Shown here: positions 36,927-45,745 of the stretch, piece by piece
Position numbering within the stretch: position 1 is the first letter of the stretch
How the letters are laid out: every line of letters begins with the position of its first letter
Assembly: GCA_050305515.1 (NCBI GenBank)
Contig: JBNLFL010000025.1
Location: 1-64,000 of the forward strand
Source: JAFGUB01 sp050305515
Lineage (GTDB): Bacteria; Campylobacterota; Campylobacteria; Campylobacterales; Sulfurimonadaceae
Reading direction: 5' to 3'
DNA: 64,000 nucleotides
Notes under the pieces: model-generated
Databases searched by the model: none
Told to the model about the DNA's origin: nothing
The model's input: only the letters and a program-made list of their open reading frames with translations
Made by a program: the position numbers and the translations under genes

Positions 36927-37427
36927 ATGCGTCTGCTCCTGCCGCTGCTTCTGATGGTGCTACTTGCAGGATGCGGATACCGCCCGAGCTCCCAGTACGC
37001 CCGCAGCGTTGTCGGAGAGAAGGTAAGTACGCAGGTGCTTATCTCGATGCAGGACCCTGAAAACACCGTTTTGATTAAAGATGCGCTCAACCGCGCGGTC
37101 GTGGAGCGTTTTCGCGCTTCGCTGGTGGATCGCGCCTACTCCGATACCCATCTGAAAATCGCCATTACTTCCATAAAATTCTCTCCGTTACAGTATAATC
37201 AGGAAGGTTATATCGTCACCTACCGCACCCATATTACGTTGCAGATTCTTCGGCTTCACGGTGATGAAGCCCAGACCTACATCGTCAAAGGGGTGTATGA
37301 CTTTGCCATCGAGCCCAATGCCATTATTTCAGACCAGGCGCGTTTTGAGGCGATTTCGCAAAGTGCCAAAAAAGCGCTGGACAGCTTTATTGCTCAGGTA
37401 GCGTCCCAGGGTGCGATGACCCATTAA
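36927..37427 (+). CDS. lptE: LptE-like LPS-assembly lipoprotein
   Basis: The 166-residue protein has a lipoprotein signal with lipobox LLAGCGY (Cys15) and a two-layer alpha/beta body. Its size, the CGYRP start of the mature chain and its position directly behind leuS fit LptE, the outer-membrane lipoprotein that plugs LptD. Sequence conservation in LptE is low, so the call rests largely on context. Together with lptG (14831) it would serve LPS export. It ends 9 bp before the GGDEF gene. Confidence 0.7.
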   Translation: MRLLLPLLLMVLLAGCGYRPSSQYARSVVGEKVSTQVLISMQDPENTVLIKDALNRAVVERFRASLVDRAYSDTHLKIAITSIKFSPLQYNQEGYIVTYRTHITLQILRLHGDEAQTYIVKGVYDFAIEPNAIISDQARFEAISQSAKKALDSFIAQVASQGAMTH

Positions 37428-37436
37428 GGAGATTTC

Positions 37437-38984
37437 ATGACGGTGCATCAGATTATTAAAAATGCCGTAGAGCGGATTCGCAATGAAGGCAAACTGCTCA
37501 CGCCCGATGCCTACGCGGAAATTTTCTGTCTGGAAGCGAAAAAAGCGGGCATTGTTGTCGAAGACTGCTCTCAGGTCGATCGCTACCTCAATCTGATGGA
37601 CAAGAATTTCCAGCAGGAGATCAAGCAGTACCGCGTTAAAACGACACAGGAGCTGGTCCGTTTTCTGATCTCCAAACTCAACCGGATGCAGCCGACGCAG
37701 TGTACCGAGATTCTTGAGGCGCTGCGTGCGCTTTCCAAACGGGTGCTGCAGTCCGTTGATGTCCTGCATAATGCCGAAGCGAGCGAACTGGCCCGAAAAA
37801 GCATTGCGCTGATCGATCGCGGCGGCAGCGCGGCAGAACTCGATCAGGTGCGTCAGGCGTGGATCAACTTTCTGACGGTTTATGATGACACCTTCTTGTA
37901 CAAACTGGCCAAAATGGGGAAGGTTTACTCCAGCGATCTGAAAAAAACCATCGACCTGCTTGAAATCGGCAGCGGTAAAACGGGCGATGTCGGCAAATCG
38001 GAGCTTGAACGGGTCGCAACACTGCTGATTGCCTCGTTCGTTCCCTCCATCGCCTCAAGTGTCAACGACCGCATTGCTGACCTGAGCCAGAGCCTTCGCA
38101 ACGATCCGAAACTGCTGAAAATGCCCAGTATCGAGCAGGATATCAAGGAGATTATCAAGCTGCGCATTGCGCTTGATAAATCGAGCGTCAGGGAAATGGT
38201 TGTCGCACTCGATACGATTCTGGACAAACTCTCCATGCAGCTCATCGATTTGATCGAGCGCAGCGATGCCTCTACCGGAGAGATACAGGATATCAAACGC
38301 GATCTTCAGAAACTCGAAAACGATAAAGAGGCCGATTTTAAAACGGCACATAAGAAGCTTTTCACCATCGCTTTGGCACTCGAAGAGCGTACCGAATCGC
38401 TCAGTCATGATTTGAAGCTGCACAACAACAAGGTGGGCAAGCTCAGTGCCAAGGTGGCGCATCTCGAAGCGCAGCTTCAAAAGGCACAGCAAGCTTCGCG
38501 CGAAGACTTCCTGACCAAACTCTTTAACAAGCGTGCACTGGATGAGTATATGGGCATCAAAGAGGGGGAATATACCCGCTACGGACGCAACTACTCCATT
38601 GTCTTTTTCGATCTTGACAACTTTAAAAACGTGAATGACACCTTCGGTCATGAAGCCGGTGATGCGGTGCTTTCGGGTTTTGGAAAGATTTTGAAAAAGG
38701 AGTGCCGCAACGTTGACATTATCGGGCGTTTCGGAGGCGAAGAGTTTGTCGCGCTTCTGAGTGATACGGACCTCGGCGGTGCGATTATTTTTGCCAACAA
38801 GGTACGCGAAACGGTAGCCAGAACCCGTTTCATGTTCCGTGGCGAACGCATTGAAGTGACGGTGAGTGGCGGGGTCGCACAGCGCAGTACCCACACCTCG
38901 CTCAAAGCGGTTGTCAACTCTGCCGACGAGCAGCTCTATAGTGCGAAGCACAACGGACGCAACCGTGTCGAACCGCAAGCATAA
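37437..38984 (+). CDS. diguanylate cyclase (GGDEF domain) with long helical N-terminus
   Basis: A 515-residue soluble protein. Residues 1-340 are mostly helical without a recognised sensor fold; about 280-350 is coiled-coil-like. The C-terminal GGDEF domain begins at DFLTKLFNKRALDEY, has DLDNFKNVNDTFGHEAGD, and an active-site motif GGEEF near 433-437. Five residues upstream is RNVD, an intact I-site for c-di-GMP product inhibition, so active, feedback-controlled cyclase is expected. It lies between the lptE-like gene and folC in what seems to be one operon (gaps of 9 and 3 bp). Confidence 0.88.
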   Translation: MTVHQIIKNAVERIRNEGKLLTPDAYAEIFCLEAKKAGIVVEDCSQVDRYLNLMDKNFQQEIKQYRVKTTQELVRFLISKLNRMQPTQCTEILEALRALSKRVLQSVDVLHNAEASELARKSIALIDRGGSAAELDQVRQAWINFLTVYDDTFLYKLAKMGKVYSSDLKKTIDLLEIGSGKTGDVGKSELERVATLLIASFVPSIASSVNDRIADLSQSLRNDPKLLKMPSIEQDIKEIIKLRIALDKSSVREMVVALDTILDKLSMQLIDLIERSDASTGEIQDIKRDLQKLENDKEADFKTAHKKLFTIALALEERTESLSHDLKLHNNKVGKLSAKVAHLEAQLQKAQQASREDFLTKLFNKRALDEYMGIKEGEYTRYGRNYSIVFFDLDNFKNVNDTFGHEAGDAVLSGFGKILKKECRNVDIIGRFGGEEFVALLSDTDLGGAIIFANKVRETVARTRFMFRGERIEVTVSGGVAQRSTHTSLKAVVNSADEQLYSAKHNGRNRVEPQA

Positions 38985-38987
38985 CCT

Positions 38988-40136
38988 ATGACGCTTTCTG
39001 AGTATCTGAACCAAAAGCCCCTCTATTACACTGAAATCGATGTCACCCGCATGCCGCGGGTCTACGGCACGATAGCGACGCATTTTACCTTGCCGAAAAT
39101 CATTCATATGGTCGGAACCAACGGCAAGGGATCGACCGGACGCTACATCGCCCATGCCTTACATGTAAAGGGGTATGAGACCGGCCATTACACGTCACCA
39201 CATATCCGGCGTTTCAATGAACGGATCTGGCGTACGGGCGAAGCGATCTCCGATGCGCAGCTTGAAGCGGCACATCGGTGGCTTCAGGAACGGCTCAATG
39301 CCGAAGATGCCGCCGCGCTGAGCTATTTCGAATACACCACGCTGCTGGCCATGCGCTGTTTTGAGGGATGCGAGTATGTGGTGCTCGAAGCGGGGCTGGG
39401 CGGCGAATTCGATGCGACGAACGTGTTTGAAAAAGTGCTTTCCGTTTTTACACCGATCGATCTGGACCACCAGAGTTTTCTGGGTAACACCATTATGGAG
39501 ATTGCGGCAACAAAACTGCGTTCCATGGGCGATAAAGTACTACTCTCGGAACAGCCCTACGAAGAGGTGGAAGATCTGGCCTACGAGATCGCCCGCGAAC
39601 GCGCTGCCTCCATCTGCAACAGCGGTGCCATGCTTGATGCCCGCGATTTTGCCATTGCCTCGCAGGTGGCGCAGCGAGATGCACTGCCGATCTATCTGCA
39701 GCGCAATCTGCTCAGCGCCATGGCGGCACTGAAGTGTTTACATGTAACGTATGATGCGGCCTCGTTTGCAGGGGCGCGGCTCTTTGGACGGCTTTCTCCC
39801 ATTGCTCCGAATATTACGCTCGATGTCGGTCATAACGTCCTCGCCGCTCAGGCGATTGCGGATCATTACGGCAAGACTCAGGTGGTACTGGTCTATAACA
39901 GTTACGGTGACAAGGACTATCACACCATCCTCAAAACACTGCGTCCCGTCATCAAACGGGTAGAACTGATCACCGTGGCATCCGTGCGCATCGCCGAAAC
40001 GGAGCGTCTGCATCGGGTTCTGGAAGATCTGGAAATTCCTTATTGCGATTTTGAAGCATGCCGCTTTGATGAAACGTATCTGGTATTCGGGTCTTTCAGT
40101 GTTGCGGAGGCTTTCTTGGAGCGTCATGGCGCCTGA
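38988..40136 (+). CDS. folC: dihydrofolate synthase / folylpolyglutamate synthase
   Basis: FolC adds glutamate to dihydropteroate and to folates. The 382-residue Mur-ligase-type protein has the P-loop GTNGKGSTGRY near 43-52, HYTSPHIRRFNERI, the YFEYTTLLA block, and a second signature DVGHNVLAAQ in the C-terminal domain. It is slightly shorter than E. coli FolC. With pabB and pabC in this window, three folate-branch genes are present. Its 3' end overlaps the M23 peptidase gene by 11 bp. Two TTACATGTAA copies are inside, both as Leu-His-Val. Confidence 0.92.
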   Translation: MTLSEYLNQKPLYYTEIDVTRMPRVYGTIATHFTLPKIIHMVGTNGKGSTGRYIAHALHVKGYETGHYTSPHIRRFNERIWRTGEAISDAQLEAAHRWLQERLNAEDAAALSYFEYTTLLAMRCFEGCEYVVLEAGLGGEFDATNVFEKVLSVFTPIDLDHQSFLGNTIMEIAATKLRSMGDKVLLSEQPYEEVEDLAYEIARERAASICNSGAMLDARDFAIASQVAQRDALPIYLQRNLLSAMAALKCLHVTYDAASFAGARLFGRLSPIAPNITLDVGHNVLAAQAIADHYGKTQVVLVYNSYGDKDYHTILKTLRPVIKRVELITVASVRIAETERLHRVLEDLEIPYCDFEACRFDETYLVFGSFSVAEAFLERHGA

Positions 40137-41061
40137 GAAGCGTACAGATTTGGAAACGCTTCACGAATTTTCCCTCGAAGGCGATCTGAAACGAAAGCTC
40201 TACATGGCACTGCTCTCCCTGTTTGCCGTACTCTGTCTCGGGCTTTTCGCAGTGCTTTATCTCAGTGACGCTCTGGAAGAGAGTCGGGAAGAGGAAGCTT
40301 TTTCCCGAAATCAATATTCCAAAATCAAGCATTCTCATGACATGCTTTACGCTACGATGCTTCAGGCCCAGCAGGATCTTTTCGACAAGGAAGAGGCACT
40401 TGGGCTCGCACATCAGCGTATGATGCAGATCGAAGAGCGTATCGGTCTCGCGGCTACGGCTGACGCATCCATCGAAACACGCATCGAAAAGGCGGAACTG
40501 ACTTCGGAGGTGATGGCACGGCTGCTCAGCAGTATTCCCAACGGCTCTCCGGTCATTTATGAGGGTATTACCAGCAAATACGGAAGCCGGATGCATCCGA
40601 AACTCAAAAAACCGGAGTTTCACCGGGGTGTTGATCTTAAAGCGGCGATGCATACCCCGGTGTATGCCACTGCTGAGGGGGTGGTCGAGTATGCGGGTTT
40701 TCACAAAGCGAGCGGATACGGTACGATGGTCATCGTGGATCATAACTATGGCTTTCGCACCTTTTTTGGCCATTTAGACACGACGACGGTTTTAGCGGGT
40801 GACTTTATTACGAAAGGGACCCTGATCGGCTACAGCGGGAACAGCGGACTTTCAAGCGGACCGCATTTGCATTATGAAATCCGTTTTCTGCAACACACCC
40901 TTAATCCCGACAGGTTCATTAAATGGGACCTGCAGCACTATGATGCGCTGTTCGAAAAAGAGAAGGGCGTTCCGTGGAAATCGCTTATTGCGACAGTGGC
41001 GCGTGAAAAAGTGCCTCAATCGCAGCATGGGGCACTGGTTGGTGGTAGTAATACGCACTGA
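40126..41061 (+). CDS. M23 family metallopeptidase (peptidoglycan endopeptidase)
   Basis: About 311 residues from the ATG at 40126, which has TTGGAG at suitable spacing and overlaps folC by 11 bp. A short cytoplasmic N-terminus is followed by one membrane anchor (KLYMALLSLFAVLCLGLFAVLYL cut short here: about 27-48), a coiled-coil stretch (about 55-125), and a LytM/M23 domain with zinc ligands His166 and Asp170 (HRGVDLKA) and His247/His249 (PHLHYE). The zinc site is intact, so it should cleave peptidoglycan cross-links in the periplasm. Helical-shape peptidases of Campylobacterota (Csd/Pgp types) are in this family, but a specific match is not claimed. Confidence 0.9.
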   Translation: MAPEKRTDLETLHEFSLEGDLKRKLYMALLSLFAVLCLGLFAVLYLSDALEESREEEAFSRNQYSKIKHSHDMLYATMLQAQQDLFDKEEALGLAHQRMMQIEERIGLAATADASIETRIEKAELTSEVMARLLSSIPNGSPVIYEGITSKYGSRMHPKLKKPEFHRGVDLKAAMHTPVYATAEGVVEYAGFHKASGYGTMVIVDHNYGFRTFFGHLDTTTVLAGDFITKGTLIGYSGNSGLSSGPHLHYEIRFLQHTLNPDRFIKWDLQHYDALFEKEKGVPWKSLIATVAREKVPQSQHGALVGGSNTH

Positions 41062-41101
41062 AACCGATGCGTTTGATCATATTGTTGTTCGGAATTAATT
41101 T

Positions 41102-41890
41102 TCAGTGTACAAAGAAGAGCCCGATCTCGACCGCAATAAGAATGATAATAATCCACTCCAGCATATTTGAATGCAGATGTTTCTGCTCATCGGCGAGCAT
41201 GTCAAGCAGCTCCTGAATCACTTCAAGTTTCTGATTGAGCGCTTCTATGCGCTGACGTACTTCGAGGTAGCGCACGAGCGCAAGGTAATAACTCTCCAGT
41301 TCGGGATATTCCCAGAAAAATTCGGGCGTATCGAGCAGGCCGTGCTGGAGGTGAACATTGGCCTTGGTCAAAAAGAGTTTGCCGCGCTCTTTGGAGAGCT
41401 CTTTTTTGCGCAGGGGGACCGTGCCGTTTTTTGCCAGTGCTTCGGGAATATAGCGGGTGGTTTCAATAATGCGCTGCACCGAACTTTCAAACTCTTCAAG
41501 CTTCACGGACTGCGCGAGGGCATGGGAGAGGGCGAGACGCTCGAGATCATTAATGGAAGGCAGCATGATCTGGTCATTTTTGATCTGGATGGAGAGTGAT
41601 TCCGTTTCAATGCGCAGCTGGAGCTCATCTTCGATCATGGACTCCAGCGGTGCCGTAGCGGCACTCAGAATCACATCGATCAGACGCTGCTCGTCATCAT
41701 AACGCATGCCCCAGAAAACGACGGCACCGTAGTCAAAGACAAAAGCGCAGGAATTTTCCTGCTCGATAATGATGGCATCCTTGATCATCGTCGCCTTGGA
41801 ACGCTCCGCAAGCATTTCATAGAGTGCGGTATGGTCGAATTTTTTAGCCAGACTGCAGGCCCGGATTCTGGTAGGATCTTGATGACGCAT
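41102..41890 (-). CDS. RMD1/DUF155 family membrane-anchored protein
   Basis: About 262 residues from the ATG at 41890. The N-terminal two thirds match the RMD1 (DUF155) family: RIRACSLAKKFDHTAL, then AIIIEQENSCAFVFDYGAVVFWG and a helical region; a coiled coil follows and a single C-terminal membrane helix (MLEWIIIILIAVEIGLFFV) anchors the protein by its tail. Family members are known mainly from mitochondria of yeast and from bacteria, and the bacterial function is unknown. An in-frame ATG at 41947 would add 19 residues, but a TATAAT at 41935-41930 (minus strand) falls between, so 41890 is preferred. It is divergent from mfd and converges with the M23 gene. Confidence 0.75.
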   Translation of the reverse strand: MRHQDPTRIRACSLAKKFDHTALYEMLAERSKATMIKDAIIIEQENSCAFVFDYGAVVFWGMRYDDEQRLIDVILSAATAPLESMIEDELQLRIETESLSIQIKNDQIMLPSINDLERLALSHALAQSVKLEEFESSVQRIIETTRYIPEALAKNGTVPLRKKELSKERGKLFLTKANVHLQHGLLDTPEFFWEYPELESYYLALVRYLEVRQRIEALNQKLEVIQELLDMLADEQKHLHSNMLEWIIIILIAVEIGLFFVH

Positions 41891-41929
41891 TGGAGAAACT
41901 CCCGGATAAGATACTTCGGTTAAAACACG

Positions 41930-41976
41930 ATTATAGCGCAGTTTCATTGCCCTGCTAAGCCTCAGTGCGTTACAAT
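41930..41976. promoter_or_regulatory. divergent -10 boxes for the RMD1 gene and mfd
   Basis: Minus-strand TATAAT (41935-41930) would give the RMD1 gene a ~30-nt leader with GGGAG before the ATG at 41890. Plus-strand TACAAT (41971-41976) would give mfd a ~20-nt leader with GGGAG before the GTG at 42000. Neither has a clear -35. Confidence 0.5.
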
Positions 41977-41999
41977 GGCGCCAAAAAACGGGAGTGCCT

Positions 42000-44987
42000 G
42001 TGATTCAGAGCCGTTTTTACGACTATCTTACGCGTAAGAAAAAGACGCATGACATCGTGATCTGCGAGGATGCCAAAGAGGCTGGTGCACTTCGGGATGT
42101 CGCAGCATTCTTTGAGCGCGACAGCATAGTGCTTCCCGATTTTCGGGCGGCCTATCTTGACGATCTGCGCTCCTATGTCGAAGAGCTGCACCAGCTTTTC
42201 GATGCCTTGCGCCGCTATGAGGCATCGGGAGGAGCGGCACTTGTCATCGCTCCGTATAAAACCCTGCTGTTTCCTTTCCCCAAACCCGAAATCCTTCAGG
42301 CGCAGCTGCTCGAATTCGGTGCGACGATCAAACTCGGAGCCTTCAAAGATCAGATGCTGCACTGGGGTTACACCTTCGTCGATATCGTACAGGTGGAAGG
42401 GGAGATCTCTTTCCGTGGCGACATTCTGGATATTTTCGTTCCTTCGCAACCGCATCCGTGGCGGATTTCGCTATTTGATGAGGAGATCGAGGAAATCAAG
42501 GCGTTCGAAACCGAGACCCAGCGCACCAGCGGCGAGGAGGTCGATGCCATTAGCGTGACGCCCGCTTTTTACGCGCTCGATGCGCAGCAGTATGATGCCG
42601 TGATGGCGCAGGTGGAATCGAGCAGGAGCGACAGTTTCGTCAAGGATATCGCCTCTTTGGGGTACTGGTATCTGGGCGATATGGCCGTGGCGTTTTTGCA
42701 GGGGCGCAGTGCTGCGAGTATCAAGCCGATGGAAGCGCTGATTGATGAAGCCTTCATTCTCAATAGCCCGCAGGTGGATCGCAGTCTGTTTGAGGGCTTA
42801 CATGTAATACCCGAGAGTGAACGCTACAAAGAGCTTGCCGTCACCGATGTGCCCACACTGCTCAAGGTGCATGAAAAGAAAAAAATTACCCTCATTGCCT
42901 CAAGCGACGCGCAGATCAAGGGCGCGGGTGTTTATGATACTTCGGCTTTACATGTAAAGCATTCGGGCATTATTCTCAGCCTCATCAGCGACGATGAGGT
43001 GATCATTTCGCTCAATAAACCGGTCAAGAAAAAGCGCCGCCGCAAGACTTCCATTATTCTCGATGACCTCAAACCGGGCGATTATGTCGTCCATGAAGAG
43101 TACGGCGTGGGGATCTTCGAAACGATTGAACAGGCGCAAATTCTCGGCGGCGTGAAGGATTTTGTCAAAATCCGCTATCAGGGTGACGACAAGGTGCTGC
43201 TGCCGGTGGAGAACCTTGACAGCATAGACCGCTATCTCGCCAGCGGCGGTGTTCCGGCACTGGACCGTCTGGGCAAGGGCGGCTTTACCAAGCTCAAGGA
43301 GAGCGTCAGAAAACGCCTCTTCGAGATCGCGGGTGAAATCATCAACACCGCTGCGGCGCGTGCGCTGATTCAGGCACCCGTCATCGAGACCAACCGCCGT
43401 GATCTTGAAGCGTTTCAGAAACTCGCGGGCTTCGAATACACGCCCGATCAGAGCGAGGCCATCAACGACATTGTCACCGATCTGGGCTCGGGACATATCA
43501 TGGACAGGCTGCTCAGCGGCGATGTGGGATTCGGCAAAACCGAAGTGGCGATGAACGCCATTTTCGCCACCGTTCGCGCGGGATATCAGGCCGCCTTGAT
43601 CGTACCGACCACGCTCCTCTCAAGCCAGCATTTTCACTCCATCGAGCAGCGCTTTGCCGACAGCGGCATCGGCATTGCCAAACTTGACCGTTTCGTGACA
43701 CCGAAATACAAAAAGGCGGTGCTCTCCGCACTCTCATCCGGTGACGTGCAGATCGTCGTGGGGACGCACGCGCTGTTCGGGACAAAATTTCAAAAACTCG
43801 GACTTGTCATCATTGACGAAGAGCACAAGTTCGGTGTCAAACAAAAAGAGAAGCTCAAGCAGCTTTATGAGAAAGTGCACCTGCTTTCCATGTCGGCCAC
43901 GCCGATTCCAAGAAGCCTCAATCAGGCGCTCAGCTCCATCAAGACCATGAGCCAGCTTTTGACCCCTCCAAGCGAACGTCAGGGCGTGCGCACCTTTGTC
44001 AAGGCGTATGACGAAAAGCTTGTCAAAGAGGTCATCCTGCGCGAACTGCGTCGCGGCGGGCAGGTTTTTTATGTGCATAACTCCATTGACCATATGCCCA
44101 TCAAGGCGGGCGAACTCAAAAAAATTCTGCCCAATCTGCGAATTTTGATGCTGCACTCCAAAGTCAGCGCGACCGAGACCGAAGAGGAGCTGCTCAAATT
44201 TGAAGCCGGAGAGTATGATCTGATGCTCGCCACCTCCATCATCGAATCGGGCATCCACATGCCGCGCGTCAATACGATGGTCATCGACGGGGCCGACCGC
44301 TTCGGCATCGCCGATCTGCATCAGCTCCGCGGACGGGTAGGGCGCGGCAATCAGGAAGGGTTCGCCTATTTCATTGTCGAAGACCGCGAAACCCTGACGG
44401 ATGAGGCCAAAAAGCGGCTGGTGGCGCTGGAGAGCAACAGTTTCCTCGGAAGCGGTTCGGTACTGGCCTATCATGACCTTGAGATCCGCGGCGGCGGGAA
44501 TCTTGTAGGCGATGCTCAGAGCGGACATATCAAGAACATCGGTTACTCGCTGTATCTGAAGATGCTTGAAGACGCCATCAAGGAGCTGAGCAATACCCGC
44601 GAAACGGTTAAAATGAAGGTGGACATCAAGCTTGCGATCTCGGCGTACCTTTCTGATGAGATCATCACGACCGACAGACTGCGTCTGGAACTTTACCGGC
44701 GTCTCAGCCAGTGTGAAGACCCGACCGAAATCTATGAGGTCGAGGAAGAAACCATCGACCGTTTCGGCAAGCTCGATACACCGACGAAGCAGTTCTTTGA
44801 ACTGATGGTCATCAAGCTTCTGGCCCTCCAGAAAAAGATCAGGCTCATCAGCTCCTACGGACAGAACATCACCATCGAGTATCAAAACGGCGCTAAAGAG
44901 CTCATTAAAAGCGACAGCAAAGATGATGACGACATCATCAAAGCGGTGCTGTATTACCTCAGGAACGTCAAACCTCCGAAACTTTAA
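42000..44987 (+). CDS. mfd: transcription-repair coupling factor
   Basis: Mfd removes RNA polymerase stalled at DNA damage and recruits UvrA. The ~995-residue protein has the UvrB-like N-terminal module (about 1-320), the RNA-polymerase-interacting domain (DLKPGDYVVHEEYGVGIFE and following), and the translocase: Walker A GDVGFGKTEV near 506, IDEEHKFG near 604, LSMSATPIPRSL, and QLRGRVGRGNQEGFAY in the RecG-type TRG part, then the C-terminal autoinhibitory domain. It is shorter than E. coli Mfd (1148), as usual in this phylum. The GTG at 42000 is preferred to one at 41994, which overlaps the GGAG site. Two TTACATGTAA copies are inside. Confidence 0.95.
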   Translation: MIQSRFYDYLTRKKKTHDIVICEDAKEAGALRDVAAFFERDSIVLPDFRAAYLDDLRSYVEELHQLFDALRRYEASGGAALVIAPYKTLLFPFPKPEILQAQLLEFGATIKLGAFKDQMLHWGYTFVDIVQVEGEISFRGDILDIFVPSQPHPWRISLFDEEIEEIKAFETETQRTSGEEVDAISVTPAFYALDAQQYDAVMAQVESSRSDSFVKDIASLGYWYLGDMAVAFLQGRSAASIKPMEALIDEAFILNSPQVDRSLFEGLHVIPESERYKELAVTDVPTLLKVHEKKKITLIASSDAQIKGAGVYDTSALHVKHSGIILSLISDDEVIISLNKPVKKKRRRKTSIILDDLKPGDYVVHEEYGVGIFETIEQAQILGGVKDFVKIRYQGDDKVLLPVENLDSIDRYLASGGVPALDRLGKGGFTKLKESVRKRLFEIAGEIINTAAARALIQAPVIETNRRDLEAFQKLAGFEYTPDQSEAINDIVTDLGSGHIMDRLLSGDVGFGKTEVAMNAIFATVRAGYQAALIVPTTLLSSQHFHSIEQRFADSGIGIAKLDRFVTPKYKKAVLSALSSGDVQIVVGTHALFGTKFQKLGLVIIDEEHKFGVKQKEKLKQLYEKVHLLSMSATPIPRSLNQALSSIKTMSQLLTPPSERQGVRTFVKAYDEKLVKEVILRELRRGGQVFYVHNSIDHMPIKAGELKKILPNLRILMLHSKVSATETEEELLKFEAGEYDLMLATSIIESGIHMPRVNTMVIDGADRFGIADLHQLRGRVGRGNQEGFAYFIVEDRETLTDEAKKRLVALESNSFLGSGSVLAYHDLEIRGGGNLVGDAQSGHIKNIGYSLYLKMLEDAIKELSNTRETVKMKVDIKLAISAYLSDEIITTDRLRLELYRRLSQCEDPTEIYEVEEETIDRFGKLDTPTKQFFELMVIKLLALQKKIRLISSYGQNITIEYQNGAKELIKSDSKDDDDIIKAVLYYLRNVKPPKL

Positions 44988-45021
44988 CGCGTATATACGA
45001 GACGTATGTACCCGTTGCATC

Positions 45022-45079
45022 GCCACGACTGTGTAAATCCGTAACGTGGCTACTTATTTTCTTTTTTCTTTTTTCAGGC
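45022..45079 (+). terminator. candidate terminator of mfd
   Basis: GCCACG (45022-45027) and CGTGGC (45045-45050) form a 6-bp GC-rich stem with a 17-nt loop, followed by a long T-rich run (45055-45079). The long loop makes it less than ideal. Confidence 0.45.
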
Positions 45080-45202
45080 ACTTTTTGGAGCAAAAATAAA
45101 ATATTTATTGTGATAGAAAGACGTAAAAAATAAGACTTATATCCGATTAAGAGCGCCAAATTAGGCACAAAAACTGCTATGGCAGTAAAAATACTATAAA
45201 AA

Positions 45203-45246
45203 ACGTGATATAAAATAGTCAAATATCACGTAAAAATATGTGATAT
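45203..45246 (+). promoter_or_regulatory. GTGATAT operator-like boxes
   Basis: ACGTGATAT (45203-45211) and ATATCACGT (45223-45231) are perfect inverted repeats whose centres are 20 bp apart, and a third GTGATAT lies at 45240-45246. The group is about 100 bp before the ATG of the cytochrome-like gene that opens the sulfide locus. The arrangement suits a dimeric regulator with a third lower-affinity site. The regulator is not known. Confidence 0.5.
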
Positions 45247-45342
45247 ATTCGTTAGGTTAATAATAATAATAATACAAGATTAATTTAATTTTTACGCCGA
45301 TACCATTGCTTTCAAATAATTTTAAAAATCAAGGAATACCCG

Positions 45343-45666
45343 ATGAAAAAAATTCTTCTTGCCGCAATGGTCGGTACGGCACTGCTTTCAACATCTGCAA
45401 TGGCGGATGCGGACAAAGGTAAAAAGCTTTATCAGAAAAAACTCAAAGAGGTTTGCGGTTTTACCGGAGCGGTCTTTGCAGCCAAGCACACTCAGGCGGA
45501 GTGGGACAAAGCATACCAAAGCGGCACGCTGAAAAAAGAGTTTCTTGAAATCTGCCCTGCCGGAGCAGAGTTTTTCAACAGCGACAAATACAACAAACTC
45601 GAGAGTCACTTCTACGATTTCGTACATGATTTTGCAAGCGACAGCGGCAATATCCCTTCATGTTAA
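45343..45666 (+). CDS. exported cytochrome c-like protein lacking a haem-binding motif
   Basis: The 107-residue product has a signal peptide (MKKILLAAMVGTALLSTSAMA) and a small helical body. The layout DKGKKLYQKKLKEVCGF, the FAAKHTQAEWDKAYQSG block and C-terminal helices recall class I cytochrome c, but no CXXCH is present. Three cysteines remain, in EVCGF, EICPAG and the terminal IPSC. A haem-less relative of cytochrome c in the periplasm is the best description. It starts the sulfide locus: the DUF3373 porin and SQR genes follow, separated by a hairpin at 45672-45690. It could act as a chaperone, a thiol carrier or a sulfur-species binder; none of these is shown. Confidence 0.75.
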   Translation: MKKILLAAMVGTALLSTSAMADADKGKKLYQKKLKEVCGFTGAVFAAKHTQAEWDKAYQSGTLKKEFLEICPAGAEFFNSDKYNKLESHFYDFVHDFASDSGNIPSC

Positions 45667-45671
45667 GCACT

Positions 45672-45690
45672 GCAGGGCACATCGCCCTGT
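45672..45690 (+). terminator. hairpin after the cytochrome-like gene
   Basis: GCAGGGC and GCCCTGT (CAGGGC 45673-45678, GCCCTG 45684-45689) form a short GC-rich stem with a 5-nt loop, followed after about ten bases by CCTTTTT. It may end some transcripts and so give the first gene higher expression than the porin and SQR genes. Confidence 0.55.
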
Positions 45691-45745
45691 AATCCATCCT
45701 TTTTGATCATCTTCCGATCAACCCAAATATGCTTAAGGACAATGA

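Larger units (their letters stand above)
44988..45342. other. AT-rich intergenic region upstream of the sulfide locus
   Basis: This 355-bp stretch, the longest gene-free one in the window, contains a probable mfd terminator (45022-45079), a set of GTGATAT boxes (45203-45246), a (TAA)5 run at 45258-45272, and AAGGA at 45331-45335 before the next ATG. No RNA gene or conserved small open frame is convincing. Confidence 0.7.

Noticed and set aside
38055..39155. Open frame of 366 codons on the minus strand over the GGDEF gene and folC
   Set aside because: Antisense shadow of two genes with clear motifs; no ribosome site or recognisable domain.
43734..45026. Long open frame (430 codons) on the minus strand across mfd
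   Set aside because: It is antisense to the well-supported mfd gene, has no family motifs and arises from codon bias in the real frame.
45258..45272. (TAA)5 run as a phase-variation tract
   Set aside because: Five units in an AT-rich spacer are short, and there is no frame-shifting context. It could only alter promoter spacing, for which there is no evidence.
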